Shown here: in pieces, positions 14,201 to 29,200 of the stretch
Layout: every line of letters begins with the position of its first letter
Position numbering within the stretch: the first letter of the stretch is position 1
Assembly: GCF_036324505.1 (NCBI RefSeq)
Contig: NC_086350.1
Coordinates: forward strand, 12,756,032-12,820,031
DNA: 64,000 bases
From: Eleginops maclovinus
Lineage: Eukaryota; Chordata; Actinopteri; Perciformes; Eleginopidae
Direction of reading: 5' to 3'
Position numbers and translations under genes: made by a program
Notes under the pieces: generated by a model
Database searches by the model: none
What the model was told of the DNA's origin: nothing
The model's input: the letters and a program-made list of their open reading frames with translations, nothing else

Positions 14201-17200
14201 TTAACATAGGAACTGTGTTAGAACTGGGGGCCCATATGCAGTGTCTGCAGCCAAGTTAGTGAGTTCGACTCCACAGCCCGGCAAGCCTTTCAGGCAACGT
14301 TCTCCCCCTCGACCTCCCCCTTTCATCTCTCCATCTCTAATAAAATAAAGCACTCTATGACACAAAAATACCTTTAAACCTTTAACCTTTACCTTAAAAA
14401 GCTCAACTTAATCTAAATGCTAATGTAGCGTGCTAACAACTCTAACATGCTGATTTAAAGTAAACATGCTACCATTTGCTAATTAGCACAAAACAATGTT
14501 GTTGGGTGTTAATGTCTTCAGTCTACATAGTAAGAATACATCTTTCCATAAACCCAATCATATTAGCCGCAGCTATTTACACAACACAAAAAGAGCCACT
14601 GAGTTGTGCTAAAGTGTTGTGTCTCCAGTGGCCAGTCGTGGTATTGCAGCAACACAAATCCTCCTGTGGCCCAAAAGGCATTTTTCACATAAACCACGTC
14701 TTAAAATGCAAGTCTGTAAAACGGTTGACCAGACACCATGGACCTAATTTTGCCCAAAAAACTTCTTTCTTCATTTCAATTATCAATGATGTTAACAGTA
14801 GAATTTATAAAGGCCTTCACAGGATTTTAAGTGCAAAGAGAGGATGACTCATTGTGATTTGAGTTAACTTCATACAGCAGCTGGCACTCTCTCTCACTCT
14901 TGTCTCTCTCTCAGCCAAACTACCAAACTTGGAATGACAGACTAGCTGTGGTGAAACACAATGGTCCTTCTATTCAGGGTTTGAGCTTAGACCAGATAGC
15001 TGCCTCTACCTGGAAAGTGAAATCATAAAACATTTGCTTCTCATATCTCAGTATTTTGCTGCCAACCACTAGTTTGTATTTTATTTCCAGGTGCTCTGTG
15101 TAGCTACTGTACAGCTGCTTTGTAGGCTATTTGTTTTTACATTTTCCAGCAATTTTCATAATAGTATGGTTCTTCACGTTGTGTTCATTTTAGCTTTGCA
15201 GTGATACATTTAGCTTCAGGTTTGCCAATTGCAGTCGTCGCAGTGACAAAGGTCTCAGAGGGATCCTCGAGAGACTTGTCAACATTCCTGCTAAAATGCT
15301 CTGACTCCACACAGTTGCTGCAGCAGGGCGTTTATATAAGCTACTTAAACTCGGCGCATGTTAATGTCATCTTGAAGGATTAGATTCTAAATGGGTTTTT
15401 CCGTCCCTGCCATAAGCTGCATGCTGCGTTTGCCTAGCAACACCGGTTTGTTTTATCTCAAGATGATAAACGGCGTTGCAGTCAATGTTCATCAGCCAGC
15501 CACTGCTCCTCTGCATCACCATAATGAACTGTGTGGGCCTGTATTTCCGCTCTCTGTGACAGGACGCTCAGCAGTCTGCTGTGCTACAAGCTGAGTGACC
15601 CAGTGACGTTTACTGTACGTTATGCTGCAGGCCCGCACACAGCGACCATCCCCTGCTCTAGTACTGTACTCATTCCTAGTGTGTAGAGAGAGCACTGAGC
15701 AGGATATAATCTTGTATCCGAATTATCAACAACATGCTGCTGCTGTCTTGAAGCCAATCAGTAATTATCCCAAAAGTATCATGTCAATTTTTTTTTTAAA
15801 CGAGTAGAGGGAGACGCAACACATCAGTGCTCCCCTTTTAGTAAATGGTCCTTCCTTTAGGCCTAATCAAATTACATTATCTCATAGTCCTTCCTTCTAC
15901 AAAACATACCAACCGAATCGGTCCACTGTTAATAATTTTAGGTTTTTAGTAGCCGCCTTTTTGTAAATGACAAAAGCAGTTTGAAGAGTTGTTTATTTAG
16001 ACATCATTCTGATATGAATCAGAGAGAGCGGGTTTGCAAACCTATCTAATTGTGTTAAATTAACCTCAGAAGGGTGTGGACTAGTATTATTACATTTGTG
16101 CTGTGTATCAGGCCGTGTAGTAGCCTCATACGGACTCGTTATCTGGCTGCTTGTCTGAGGTGAATTAACTCCCCCAGTCAATCTGCTGTTTTTGTGAGAT
16201 GGTAATGCATCGACGCTGTAATTATGGCAGTGTATGTTTTGCTACAGACTGTACAGTTCTGTCTGTTGGACGTCTGGCTGGGCAGAGCAGATCAGATAAA
16301 CATCTAAATCGTTTTACAAAATCCCCTGTTTTGTTTTTGAAAGCTTACTGACAAAAATAGAAGGAAACATATGGGAACCAATTTCCAAAACTGTCCCATG
16401 AATCAAAGCTACAAGACCAGAACTAAGGAGAGTTAGCCTGGGGTTGGACAGGATAACTTAAAATAAGTACTTTTTTCTGCCTCTTGAAGTAAGCTAACCT
16501 GAGAGCAGTTTAACACAGAGCAGTCTAAAATAACTATGAAACTGGCCTCAGCATGCACATAGGAAAGTTTCACTGATGATAGGCCAACTTTTCAGGACTG
16601 ATGATGAACCTTTCATCCCTGAGCTAGAACAGGAGGGAGAAAGTGTCAGTTTGGAAGCCAGTAAATAGGTCAGACCTCTGCAGGAAATGGATCAGTATTG
16701 GATAACAGATATGAAACCCTCAGGCCATCTCAGCAGAGCCTGCTTTGCCGTATGTTGAAGCTTCTTGCTATTGGCATGTGCATGTTTCTTTTCTCCTACC
16801 AGATCACCATCTGCAGTAGTGGAGCCCGGCTCTTCTGGCTGAACTGTGCCCCATGTGGCAAGCTGCTGCATTATAGCTGGTATTTTAGTCAAGACATGCC
16901 TGTGCCACCTTTCCCTCTCCATCATGAACCCCTGTGACTTGAGTAAACCTTGCCATGCCACCATGCAGCCGTCTCGAGTTAAATTGGGTCAGGCTCTGTC
17001 ACTGCTGATTAAAAAGCGGATTTTTTTTGTGTGTCATCCATTGGGGGAGGAGCATAGGGATAAGAGGTGGGAGGAGACATATCCTAAACACAGCAGTATC
17101 ATCAAGCTGTTGCCACAGAAACAGACAGTTTTTAGGCTGGTTGTTTATTTTTTTGTTGCTATTGGATTGAGATGCTCAGACCTGCTGTGGAGGGTGCAGC

Positions 17201-20200
17201 TCAGACTTAGCGATTTAAAAAACAAACACATGGCTGCTGCGCAGCTCCTGTCGCTGACTTGCCGTGCACATAGCTGCTCTGAAAAATGAGCAACTGAAGT
17301 GTACAGCAAGACCTAACCTTGGACAAGGACTTTGCTCAGGAAATACAAATTCATGCTGTGCTTGTGGCTTTACCACAAATCCCAAGCCTCATTGATTGAG
17401 TGGTGTGTAAGTGGTTGCTCTCTGGGCTGCTAGGATTACTCAGAAGCATGTTCAGCACTTAATCCCTGTATCACTGATGGTGGAGAGTGAGGGATAACAG
17501 TGCCTAATTAAATGGACTCTGATCAATAGGTGGGCTGTAATTATAATTAACCATTTGATTTAGTCAACTAATATTTAGTCAGACTCAGAGGTGAGTTTTT
17601 TTCTTTGTTTTCTCTCTGGCTTCACTCAAGTCAACTTATTCCTGCAACAATACCTGAAATTGTAAATCAAACAGCAGGTTTGTCAGGCTGGATTTTTGAG
17701 TTCTTGGGTGACACATGCTTGTTACTATTATGATTGGCTTCGATATTTTTTTAAAGTATGAAGGGTCTTCTTGTAGCTCAGTTGGTAGAGCTGGCAGCCC
17801 ATGTACTATGGCTTGGTCCCCATGCAGAGGACCAGGGTTCGAATCTTGGCCGGGACCATTTGCCACATCCCTCTTGCCTCCCCCTCCCAACACTATCACT
17901 TCAACATAGGCACTGGTTGCCCAAAAACATATAGTTAAAAAAAAAGAAGAAATTGGCAAAGTTCAATGCACAAATCGTCGACCTTAGTCGTTTTCAATAT
18001 TAGAAATAACGACAATCAGCGGCTTGCAATTTCTAGTTAAAAATGAAAGTTTTGGTTTATGTGAATTTGCTCTCTTTAAGCTGCTATTCAGCTCGAGTCA
18101 AATATCAAGACTCAGAATTAACACTGTAGCCCATAATGTCCTTTTATTTTCAGCTGTCAGAAAATCCCAGTTTATGCATAGCATCAAAATAAAAGAAGGT
18201 TATATTCTCTAATGCAAATATGCCCCAGCTGTTTATTGAGGCTGTCAATTCAATCAACACCTTGTCACACTATATGTTACAAGGCACACTTGATTTTCAG
18301 GTGTTACTTATCTGACTGCTAGTGTTTTAGTTACTCAACCTAGTTAGACTCTTTAAAATAGGCTCTAAAAGAAGTCTGATGATATAAAAAGATATGAGAC
18401 ACAGATTTGATACATTGTTATTGAACCTCAAGCCCCTTTACTTCTATGTCAACTTGTCAAAAATCCCTATAACACCTCTCACATGTGTCCTTCCCCATCG
18501 ATTCTCCTCTTCCTCAGGATGTGGCACAATTAGTGCCCAATTATAATTGGCGGAAGACTTGTTGTTGTACAGTTGTCTGTATATTGTGAGCCTGCTTCTC
18601 ACATGTTCTTGGGGAAAGGGGGGAAACAGGCAATTGGCATCTCTATCCTGATAATTAGGCCAAGCCACCTGCTGAAGAAGCTGTTAGCAGCTGCTGTCGA
18701 TGAGTCCCAAACCTCTCTGAGATCCTCGTCTTCAATAGAGCAGCTGCGACTCTCCATCCGTGAGACCTATACTCTCTGGTCTTTTGCCCTTTCTCCTCCA
18801 TGCCTTCATCCTACCACCCAACTTCCCAACAATGGAGACTGTGGGTCGCTCCCTCTCGGCTCAGAGCAAACATCTGATGCAGGATTACAAACAGATCACT
18901 GTAGCAGGCAGGACAACAAGGCTCGGCTCTGTTACATTAACTCCCACTCCAGCCGTGCGTCTCTCCCCTCCGTCTCCGACTTCCCCCTCTGCTGACCCTG
19001 TGTTCCCAGAGCTGGCAGATTGTTTCCAGCATCACATCACTGTCATTTTTGAAAACATGCCTGCTCTCTTTATGTAATCTTATGGCACTGAAAGGCCATC
19101 ATTATTATTGTAACAACAGTCAAAGCTTGCATCACTTTAAAACTTGAACCCTGTACAGAAAAAGAACTGACAACATTAATTAGCATTCTAATCAGATTAT
19201 TTTAAATACGTGTGCAGTTTTCTGTCTGGTCACTAAAAACCAAGATCATGTCATTCATTAGGAGTGTGGATTCAAAGCTGTAGGACTTGAAACAAAAACA
19301 AATGGACACTCATTTAGAGCTAACTAGCACTGATGCCATTTAGGTTAATGAGGGCTTTTACTGCTTCCTGGAATAGTGCGAGTGGGATGACACAAGGTTA
19401 ATTGGACTCGAAGATTAAGTTACTGCATGTCAGGTTGAAGAAGCCTAATGCTACTGACATGTTCTGATTAGCTTAGTTTATTTGAATAGACAAAGAAAGA
19501 AAAGGAAGAACACTGTATATCAACGGTTTACAGCAGTGTTTTCAGCAAAAAAATAACAATTAAACACTAAAAATTACAAGTAGAAATTCCGACAAAATTA
19601 GCATGCGTGTTATGAAGGCACAGAGGTAAACCTGTGATATACCCGCATAGGGATTTGGAATATGTGGGCCTTTTTACACAGCTAACTAGTGTTTTAGTTA
19701 CTAATTGCATTCATTATAAAATTGTATTATATTGTGTATATAACAGCATGCAAACTAGCAAGACCCTGAAACTGAAATAGCTTGATACAATCTTAATGAC
19801 ATTTTCTCTAGACTATGTTACATTTACAGACTATCATCTCAACGATTCTCTTTTGGCTTAAGCAACTTTTTTACACACATTTCTCATCCTTATTAGTACA
19901 AGGAGTCGAGTAACATAAGGAGAGTTTAACTCAGTGCAAGGCAGGGACACCTCCACATGTGTATGAACCTCACATATCCATGTGGATTTAGGCAAAACTC
20001 AATATGGATATAGATGCTTATAAAACCATCATTCCCAATTTATTTTATTTCCCTAGCATCTGTTTGTTGACTTTCCATTGCTTTTATTAACAAGTGTTAC
20101 CCTCCAATGTTTGTCTGTAATGAGACACACACAGGATATGAACGCACACATGTATAGTTTGTTATTTTCCCAAAGTTTAATATGATGGCTTTAATTTGTC

Positions 20201-23200
20201 TTCAAGAAGGCCGGATGTTGATATTTTCAGAGAACACACACAAAAAAAAAAATTCCATAACAGGGTTTTTCAGTTCCAGCTCTGACGTATTTCTCACTGG
20301 ATAAAAACCTTTTTCCTTTCCCATCTCGCTCCACTGTGTTTTACTTAAGTGATTTTTCTCTGTATTGTCATCCACAGAGTCATGGGATGTGGCAGCTTGG
20401 TAGTCACAGCTACTGAATTATAAAAGAGGATAGAAATCCGTCAGGCACAGCAGATATTCAGTCAACATTTACTTTTTTTTACCTCTTAGATAACACAGCT
20501 AGTATGAATATAACACAACAATGCAAAATACAATCAGTGATTGTATTGATTAATCCATGAGTCCATGACTCATAAGACAAAGGCAACGTCTTTAAACAAC
20601 ACTTGGTTTATCCAACCAATGGTCTATACCAGGGGTGTCCAAAACTACGGCCTGGGGGCCAAATTGGGCCTGCGGACCATTTTGAATCGGCCCTCAACTA
20701 TTTCAACAAGTATAATTGAATATGGCCCACAAATGAAACTTGTGCTTGTCTTGTATTGTACTTCTTAAATAAGTTAAAATATATCATACCCATTTTTCTA
20801 ATAAATTCAGACAATTAAAGTTGAAAACATTTTCTAACAAATCAAAGTTCATAAGAAAAAACCCAGATAACTTATTTGCGTAACAAGCATGAAAAAGACC
20901 CTTCATATTTCCCCTAATTATCAGCAATATGAGGCACCTGTATTAAGGGATGAGCTGCTAACCAGATAAATGAAACCCTATGGAGAGCTGTGATGTAGGC
21001 TGTTTTTTGCTTAGAACATATTCAAGTATCAAGAATAATTTACCTACATTTGATTGACTTTGTACTGAACTTATGAGGCAATGTCCCTCTCCTCTACTGA
21101 GTGGCCCAGCCCTTCGTATGTTTTTATGTATGTGGCCCTCGGTGAAAAAGGTTTGGACACCGCTGGTCTATACCCAAAGACATTCAATTTACAATGAAAT
21201 GAAAAATGCTGCCAAAACTCAGGTTTGAGGAACTAAGACTGACAATAATGAAAGTATTTGACGATGAATTTCAGTTTGAGTAATTGGATAATTAAGACAT
21301 ATTTTTTATCTGTAATAAAACTGATACTTGTTTTGCTTTTTACTTTACATTTTTTCTATTATTTTATTAGGTTTTCAGTGTTTTAATATAAGAAGGTTTC
21401 TGAATATATTTATATACTACATTTTTATTTTATTTTTTTAACATTTTTTTGTGCAACCAGTGCCTTTAATATAGTGCATTTCAGAAACGGGGAGTCTGAG
21501 GGGAAGACACGCAGCAAAGGGATCTAACCCCAGTAAATGGCCGCCTGCTCTACCCACTGAGCTATACGACGGCCTATATACTACATTTTTAAGAATATAA
21601 CATTTACATCAATTAAGATGGGGAACTACAAAACGTATAGTCAGTGTATTTATTGAGCTTGAAAGTATCCTGATCTGTAGAAAAAGATAGTAGCCTAAAT
21701 GAAATATTGGTGGTTGAAACTTTAACCAAAATATTACTTCACATAGAATTTCAAGCTAATATGTATGGTAGTAACAAGACTTGTGTCATCTGACATTAAA
21801 AAAGAAACGTTTGGTGATGCTGGGGTCTGCTAAACACAATAATGTGTGAAATAACTGAGGATGACGTAGTAAAAAACTTCATGTGCAGTAGGATCAGTGA
21901 AAGTGAGTGCATTGTTGTGCTATTTATAATTAATGTTTTTATCAGCAGTCTAGACGTATATCAGGAGTAGTGAAGCCTTCCGAGAGCCCTGGCGTTGCCC
22001 TCTCATTTCAGGCACGACCTCTCGGAGGCTTATATTGAGCCAAAGATCAGCTTAGCGCGACAGGGTGTCGAGGGGAAAGAGCCGCTGAGAAGAGGTTTGT
22101 CGGCTGGATTGACGCAGAAAACCCGACTGATTCATCCTCTGGGTCAGATGGTAATAGTTTCAATCGTGTCCTTAGGCTGCACTTTATATAGCGAATCTAT
22201 TTGGCATCAGTGAAACACTCGCCCGCTTCAATGACAGTTAGAAGTTGACTAGATGTTAAGACACTGTTTTGACATCAGATCGCTGCGCAACATTTGCGGC
22301 AGGCTGGTTTCAAGTTTTAGATGATTTGACGTCAGCGGAAGTAGAAGCATGATGATCCTGATGTAATGGCATTTGAATGTGAGTTGAGAGCCTACTTTAA
22401 GCTTTGGCTTTATATTTATTTAGGCCATGGTTGTGTAGAGCCAACAGGGTAACTGTAGGATATGGCTGACCATCAAACCATCACAGTGTCTTTATCCCAC
22501 CCTTTAACAAAAAAATTGACATTGAATTAGTTCATCACAAAAAAAATTGTTTAGCGAAATATTATAAAAACTGGCATTTTTTCAAATGCCTGCTGTTTCC
22601 AGCCTCAGAATTGTGAAGATCTGTTTCTTTAAACATCAGAGTCAACCCAATATTTTCGGGCTATTACACTGATGATTCCATATTCCTTGGTTTTCATAGG
22701 TCAGAGAAGATATATTAATTGTATTAAATGAACAGTGGTACAAACATTGACAACATCCGGTGAGACCTCCTTGCCTGGTGTGAATAATGTTGACGTTGAT
22801 ACTAAAAGCCACTCAGGTGGGTGATGCTTTACTGCCCAGGGTCAAAGCTGCTGTCTAATGACTTTAGTACTTACTTATGGATCATTGAAGATTTGGTAGC
22901 CGGTAATATCCCCTCTACCTTTATCAAAATAGACTTTACCTAAGAGACACTTTTACATTTGTATTAATAATCCAACAAGCATAAGGAGGGCTAAGTTTAC
23001 ATAACAGCTCTCTGCAAAAACTGATGTCAAACTCTGATTAAATAATTGGATACAGAACTGAATTTAATCTTATTATTGTATTTAATTGTTATAAATTTAG
23101 ATTATTTTATTTCCTCTCTGCAAGTCAAATTTGCCTTTGTTTACACTTTCACATCAGTAGAGGAATACTGTACAGGGGCCTATAAGGGTGAGGGAGTTAG

Positions 23201-26200
23201 ACGTTACTTCGACAGAGTGAGAAATAGTGGTATATTTGAATTTGTATAGATACATTTGTATAGCACAGTGATACATTGATCTCTGTGCTCATAGCTGTTA
23301 CCTTCATGAAGGTAACAGGCTAGTTTGGCCTCACTACATGTAACATCAAAGCTGATAACTCAACCGTGTCCTTCCCATTAACAACAGAGCATTGACTGAC
23401 AAGTTGATGACCACCAATCACTCTCACTGCATGTGGAAATTGTAAATCCTGGATGTTTGGAAGACTTTGCCGAAGTGCATATTGCATATTAACCAATATT
23501 AACCATATTAACCGCATAGCTGTTAAATAGAGAGTCAATAGTGTAGCTAAGTGGCATGGTGAAAATGAGGCTGACGCATTTGTGAGAAATTTTGAAAGGT
23601 GGGACAGAAATGTAACCAGTTAGCAATACAAAAAATCTGCCTAAAGTTGGGTGACTTACTCAGTACAGGCATCCAAAGTAATATCCATATTTGTTTCTCA
23701 TATCAATAACATTTTTAGTTAAAATGGCTGTCATCAGCAGCATGCAGCCTAGCATCGATCAAACTTTATTCCTCAGCCACCGCTCCTTAGCAAGCTTGCA
23801 AAGCGTACTCTGTTTCTATAAACATCTCCAGCTAACCACTAAGGATGTATTATAAAAACTGGACACTAAAACCCTTATTCCAGCAAGTGTGTGAATATGC
23901 ATTTCTTTTACCAAGGAAAACCTGATACAAATGGGGGATAGACTTATTAGAGCCCAGTCCAGAAAACATGTAGCAGTTTTTAACAACAGCTGCATGCTTG
24001 TTTTTTGCAGGTCATGAGAGAGGAAGCATGTTGCCAGGATGAAGCGGGTGGTTATTGGGTGTGGTGTGTGAGTTTAGGTGTGTCAAAATCTTTTTTGTAA
24101 CTGAATGTCAGTGATGCCACCTTAATTCAATGGACGTACAGGAAGTAATCTTTGTACAGTCTGACTTCTTTGGTCAGTTTGAGAGGTTCTCCAGAGTCTC
24201 CTCAACCTTAAACATTTCTTAAAACACAGAGGATGTAATGGCCTGTGAATGGCAGAGAAGGAAGACTGGGCTTTTGTTTGAAAGCTCTTTAAATCGTGGG
24301 CTCTTAAAAGTTTATAGTCACTTCTTGTGTCTGCTTTAGGCGCTTTTTCCATCCCAAGACTCTTCTTGTGCCTGCTCTATATTAACCCACTGACACATAA
24401 CTCATGTTTAGTTGCTAGAGATTGGAAAGCTGAGACTTTGGCTCTTGTTTTTGTCTTTAGTAATCATTTAGCTCCTTCTCAGTTTCAGTCTGGACCCCCA
24501 TGAAAGTGTCACAAGCTGTTGTTTGGCCTAAAACATCACACTGTCCCTCTGCTCTTATTTAGCTCAGGGGATTATGGAGCCAGATTAATGGAGGAATTCC
24601 CTTTGTACAGTGAGAGCCTGAAACAAACTGAGGACTATGCAGGCGTAATGAATCAGACCTTTCGATTACCATGGGCTTTTGTGTTTAACTTTGTGCTTTG
24701 TTGGCTTTCAATCTCGACTCCTTGACTGGGAATTTTCTAAATAAAACGAAACTCTGTATTTTTTTAAATCCCAATTATATTTCGTGAAGGACCCTGTTGT
24801 GTTTCACCTGGCTCCACATTAATCTCAGACGTGATTGTATGAAGAGTGCCGCCCATCCTGTCACAGTTATAATCTTGTCAGACATGGCTTCATCTTTGCA
24901 TAGTGCTTGGCTGAGCATTTAAGAAAGTCCACAGTATGGAGGGGCGTGTATGTGGTTGCACAATTTATAAAGAAGTGCCAAGAAGGTAAGCATGACGTCA
25001 ATAACTTTCCGGTTTTTGCTAAACCACAAATGCTACATGTGAAATAGTCAGACCTAAAGTTTTCACCATAAACAATATCAAATATCCTGCTGTGTTCTTT
25101 GAAGGGAATGCTTGGGCACTTGTATATTTAACATTTATTACAAGTCAAATGTAGATCTTAGGATATGGGGTGCATTTGTGGCTTAATAATTATCTGCAAA
25201 AGGAACAGCCTCATGGACAGTAGCGAGGCAAGAAACAATAGAGCCCAGCTTTGTTATTGAATTACGTCTGACATGCTCCCCTGAGAGTATAATTCACAGG
25301 ATACTAAAAGGCTCGGGTGACCTACAACATGAACAAATTAGCTGTTTTGTGCTTATCTCATAACAGGACCACTGGAAGGGAAAAGGGATTTCAAGGCCGT
25401 TTATGAAAGTGGTGTATTACAAAGATTACACACGGCTGTGGTACTGTATTGTCCTCCATGGAAATGTAATGTGCCTGACTTAGATTTTTTGTTTCTCTTC
25501 TGCTGTTGTGACCAACATGAAATACTTCTCAATACAGTTATGTTCCTCATATGTGTATGACCTGAGAACAAAGGTCAATTATTTGAAATCTGATTCGTAG
25601 AAAAGATAACAGTAACACTAAGGTAGATGGGTTTAACATGTCTATAATAACTACACCAAGCTTGTCAGTGTGTGCCCAGGTCTTATATAGTACAATTGTG
25701 ATCATTAAATGTATGTTCTTTGCTCTGCTTTGTTTTTCGTGCACAGCAGAACTTAAAAGAATAGTTTTACAGTTGTGAAATATTGTTATTTATTCAATTT
25801 TTTTGCTGATAGTAGATTAATACCTCTCTCAGCAAGAGCAGCAGCATCAATTGAGTCCCAAAATAATTCCATTAAGCCACACTGGAGATTGTAATACAGA
25901 ATTAACTAACATGTGTCCGCATAGCAGCTCCATAAGAGGTAAACAGAATGCTTTTTATTTGGAGCACCTCGCAATAAGTAGATTAGGCTCTGGTTCTTGG
26001 GGAGAAAAATGCTGAAGAAGTGAAGCAACGTCGGACTTTGCCTATGTTGTGACTAAGAGTTCCAGTTCAGGCTCATGCCAGCTTAATCCTATTGTGGGAG
26101 ACTCAACTTGCTGCATGCTTTTCCTCTGTTTGCTTTGACCTTAAGAAGAAGAAAAAAAATCAAAAATATCCTAATCTTTCATGTGAAGATTATCACCAAC

Positions 26201-29200
26201 TTCCAAATAGCGTTGGCCCTATTTCTCATGCAGAAGCTGCAGTTTGATAAGAAGGCACGGTCCCTCATAGATTAGTGATCTCTTCCACATGTGAGGCTCA
26301 CACTGTGTCACAATGTTATCATCAAGGAGACAGCGCTCTTAAAGCAACAAGGGGTAGGCACGGATCTCTGGGGAAACATTTATCGTCTCTGTGGTCGGTT
26401 GACTTGTGGTCTAACTGAGCAGTCATTTCTTGCAAGGTGATTTCACCAACACAATTTCCTCTTCCTCTTTGCTGTTGGCAAAGCAATGGTGATTTTGTTG
26501 CTATGGGAAAACAACATTCAGTTTCTAAGGAAACAGAGAGTGTACATGCCTCGTTTGCAGCACCACAGGCAAACTCGCATGTCACATAGCGACTGCAGCC
26601 CTCTGTTGTGAAAGTGCTTTTAAACTGCTCAGTTTCGTTAGTATGCTAAAGAAAGACTGATGAAATTCTAAAGCTTGTTCCTGTGTTTGAATCCCTCTTC
26701 CTCTCTGTATATAGATGAGGTTAAATGGTATTGTTTGTGATTTCATTTTCAAACTTTGATTTTAGTCTTGCATCCACACCGTCAGCAGAGGAACTTTTTT
26801 TTCATTTTATAATGCCTCAGAGGTTTCAGAAGCAAGAGGTAAATGCCTCTCATGCTCTGGCACCTCATGGACACACATCTATACTCTGTTCATTTTCATG
26901 CTTGTCTGACTGTCTGACCACAGAGATGTTTCGGCTGTGTGCATGTAAGCATGTTACTACTCCAACATGAAAGCCCCTTTTTCTTTTGTTTCACTCGTCG
27001 CCTTGCATACATGAAGCTGTTTATACCACATTGTAGCCGCACCTAACAAGTCTGTGAGCCATTTCCTTTATGTGAAGAATAAACTATGATGTGAATGAGT
27101 TTACAATTATGTGAATGTGTTGACTCCCTTCCTACTTTATGTGGGTGGTCAACATGGGAAACAGACTAGCACAGACGTACAGAGCTTAGTCACAGTTTCC
27201 ACGCTTGTTCATTAAGTGGCTGCTCCTGGCATCCAAACAACATCTTACTGGAGGCTGCATGCTGATAGCAGCAAACTACAGGCCAACTTGCAGCCAGTAA
27301 AAGGGGGGGGAGTGAAATGCTGCTGGACCGGAGGAGGAAGTGGAGCCGCAGAGATGACGGTGTCTTGTCTCGATGCTATTTGTAGTTATCATCGCCTGTT
27401 TTTGTGGAAACCAAACTTAGAGCAGGTTTTGGTTTGTCCGTGTGTGCCAGATACAGTCCAAGAGTCTAATAATACATCAGATCACAGGATATAACATCAT
27501 GGAGAAATTTGTCTCCCAAATAGAGCTTTGAGTCTTCATTATTGGCCTGCAGTCTGAGTCACAGCGCCAGGCTCTCACTCCGCTGACAGTGCGCTAATGA
27601 GGATTTTGGATATAGCTCCACATTTCACTTCAAGCTGGCCGTCAGAACAGATTAGGACAAAACAAACTGTTTCTGTTGTCAGGTGTCGTCCTCACAGTGT
27701 GTCTCTTTGTTCATTGCGTTTCCCTGAGAAGGATGGGCCATCTGATTATAAAGAGTACACTTGCCGCTGCTGTACTTGCCGTGTGGTTTTTAACTGGATG
27801 ATTTGATCTGTCATGACAGCCAAAATGTTTTACTGTTTGCTGTCTTGCTTCATACTGTAACTGCTGGAAAGGCCACATGAAAGTAGAGCTGAAATTGACA
27901 ATATTCTCTGGTTCTGGCCTCTCAATTATTCATATTTTTTGTATTTTATATCATTTTAAATTAAATATCTTTCAATGTTTTTGCTTTTGACAAAGAAAAC
28001 CGTTGAAAGACTTTTTGACATTTTATTAGGTAATGGATGATTAGCATTTCTTGATGTGTCTCAATGCTGCATGTAAAGTAAAATGTTCACTTTTTATCAT
28101 CATTCCCAAATTCTCTTGTCACTGTATGCCAACATTTGCACTTTATTTTCCAATCAGAGCAGAACATTATTCTCTTTGTCTCAACAATAAGCGCAATAAA
28201 CAGCAATAATAAACAAAAGCGTTACAGTTCATCTGTAATAAACTATATGAGGTTGGAATATCTAGTTCACTAATCTCCCAACATTTATTGCCATTGAGAA
28301 CATAAGAACTTGTTAGAGTAGTAAAGGTGTTTTATAGCTTACCCAGAACGCAATAACTGTGTTACAAAGACCATATTGTGACTACATATATGACTACTGA
28401 GTACCCAGAGTATATTATTCACAGCTATTCTAATAAAACTTGCCGCCTCTGTTTTTGGGCTTGTTTTGTATCACTATAAACATATTTGTGAAAGCGCGGG
28501 GTGAGTTAAATGAAACCAAACAACGCAGTTAACTAGATATTTGTTTCTATGCAGGAATCCTCTTTTCTACTCTCGTGTTCGGGCCTGCCTGTGGCTTTAT
28601 CCTCGGCTCCCTCTGCACTAAGTTCTACGTGGATGCTATCTTCATCAACACCGGTGAGTTCAATATTTCTCCAGTGTTGAATTATTTCCCCGCTTCTGTC
28701 TCTCGCTCTGTGATGTATTGACCTCTGCTGTGCCTCTCCACAGATAAGCTGGGCATCACTCCAGAGGACCCGCGGTGGATCGGGGCCTGGTGGGCCGGCT
28801 TCCTCCTGTGTGGTGCCTTACTCTTTATCTCGGCTCTCTTCATGTTTGGTTTCCCTCAGTCTCTGCCGATCAAGGAGAGAGAGGAGGGGGCAGACAGTGA
28901 GCAGGTTATGCTGCCTCCCTCTCTGAGTGCAGACTATGAGACTCCAAAGCCAAGCAATGGTGTTGTATGCAACCACGAGCCTGCCAACAGCCCCACCTGC
29001 TGTCAGCAACTCAGGGGTGAGTGTGCACCCTCCAAAGTGGCACTGCAGTGTTGAGATGCAAGAAAAAATACACAGTCTTTTGAAATGTATCCATTCTATT
29101 GATTAATTACGTTTTTATATTTGTCATGTAAATAGGAGTCACATATTAAACAGTTAGTTACAGCGGAAAATGTTCTAAAATGGATACAACTTAAACAGTG

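Larger units (their letters stand above)
10826..28554 (+). other. slco3a1 intron 2 (17.7 kb)
   Basis: This is the largest intron. It contains three tRNA-derived SINE copies or fragments, a hAT-type MITE with an intact target duplication, a 24-nt palindrome and an unusual CpG-richer segment near 21.97-22.2 kb. I find no other exon of any gene. The longer reading frames at 16.7-17.3 kb and 18.6-19.1 kb lack recognisable domains. Confidence 0.8.

Noticed and set aside
17769..17840. Possible tRNA gene from A and B boxes
   Set aside because: The arms pair poorly, and the sequence continues into a SINE body and tail shared with another copy.
18573..18995. 140-codon plus-strand frame in slco3a1 intron 2
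   Set aside because: No domain, no splice context and low-complexity Ser/Pro composition. Probably chance, though the block is somewhat G+C-rich.
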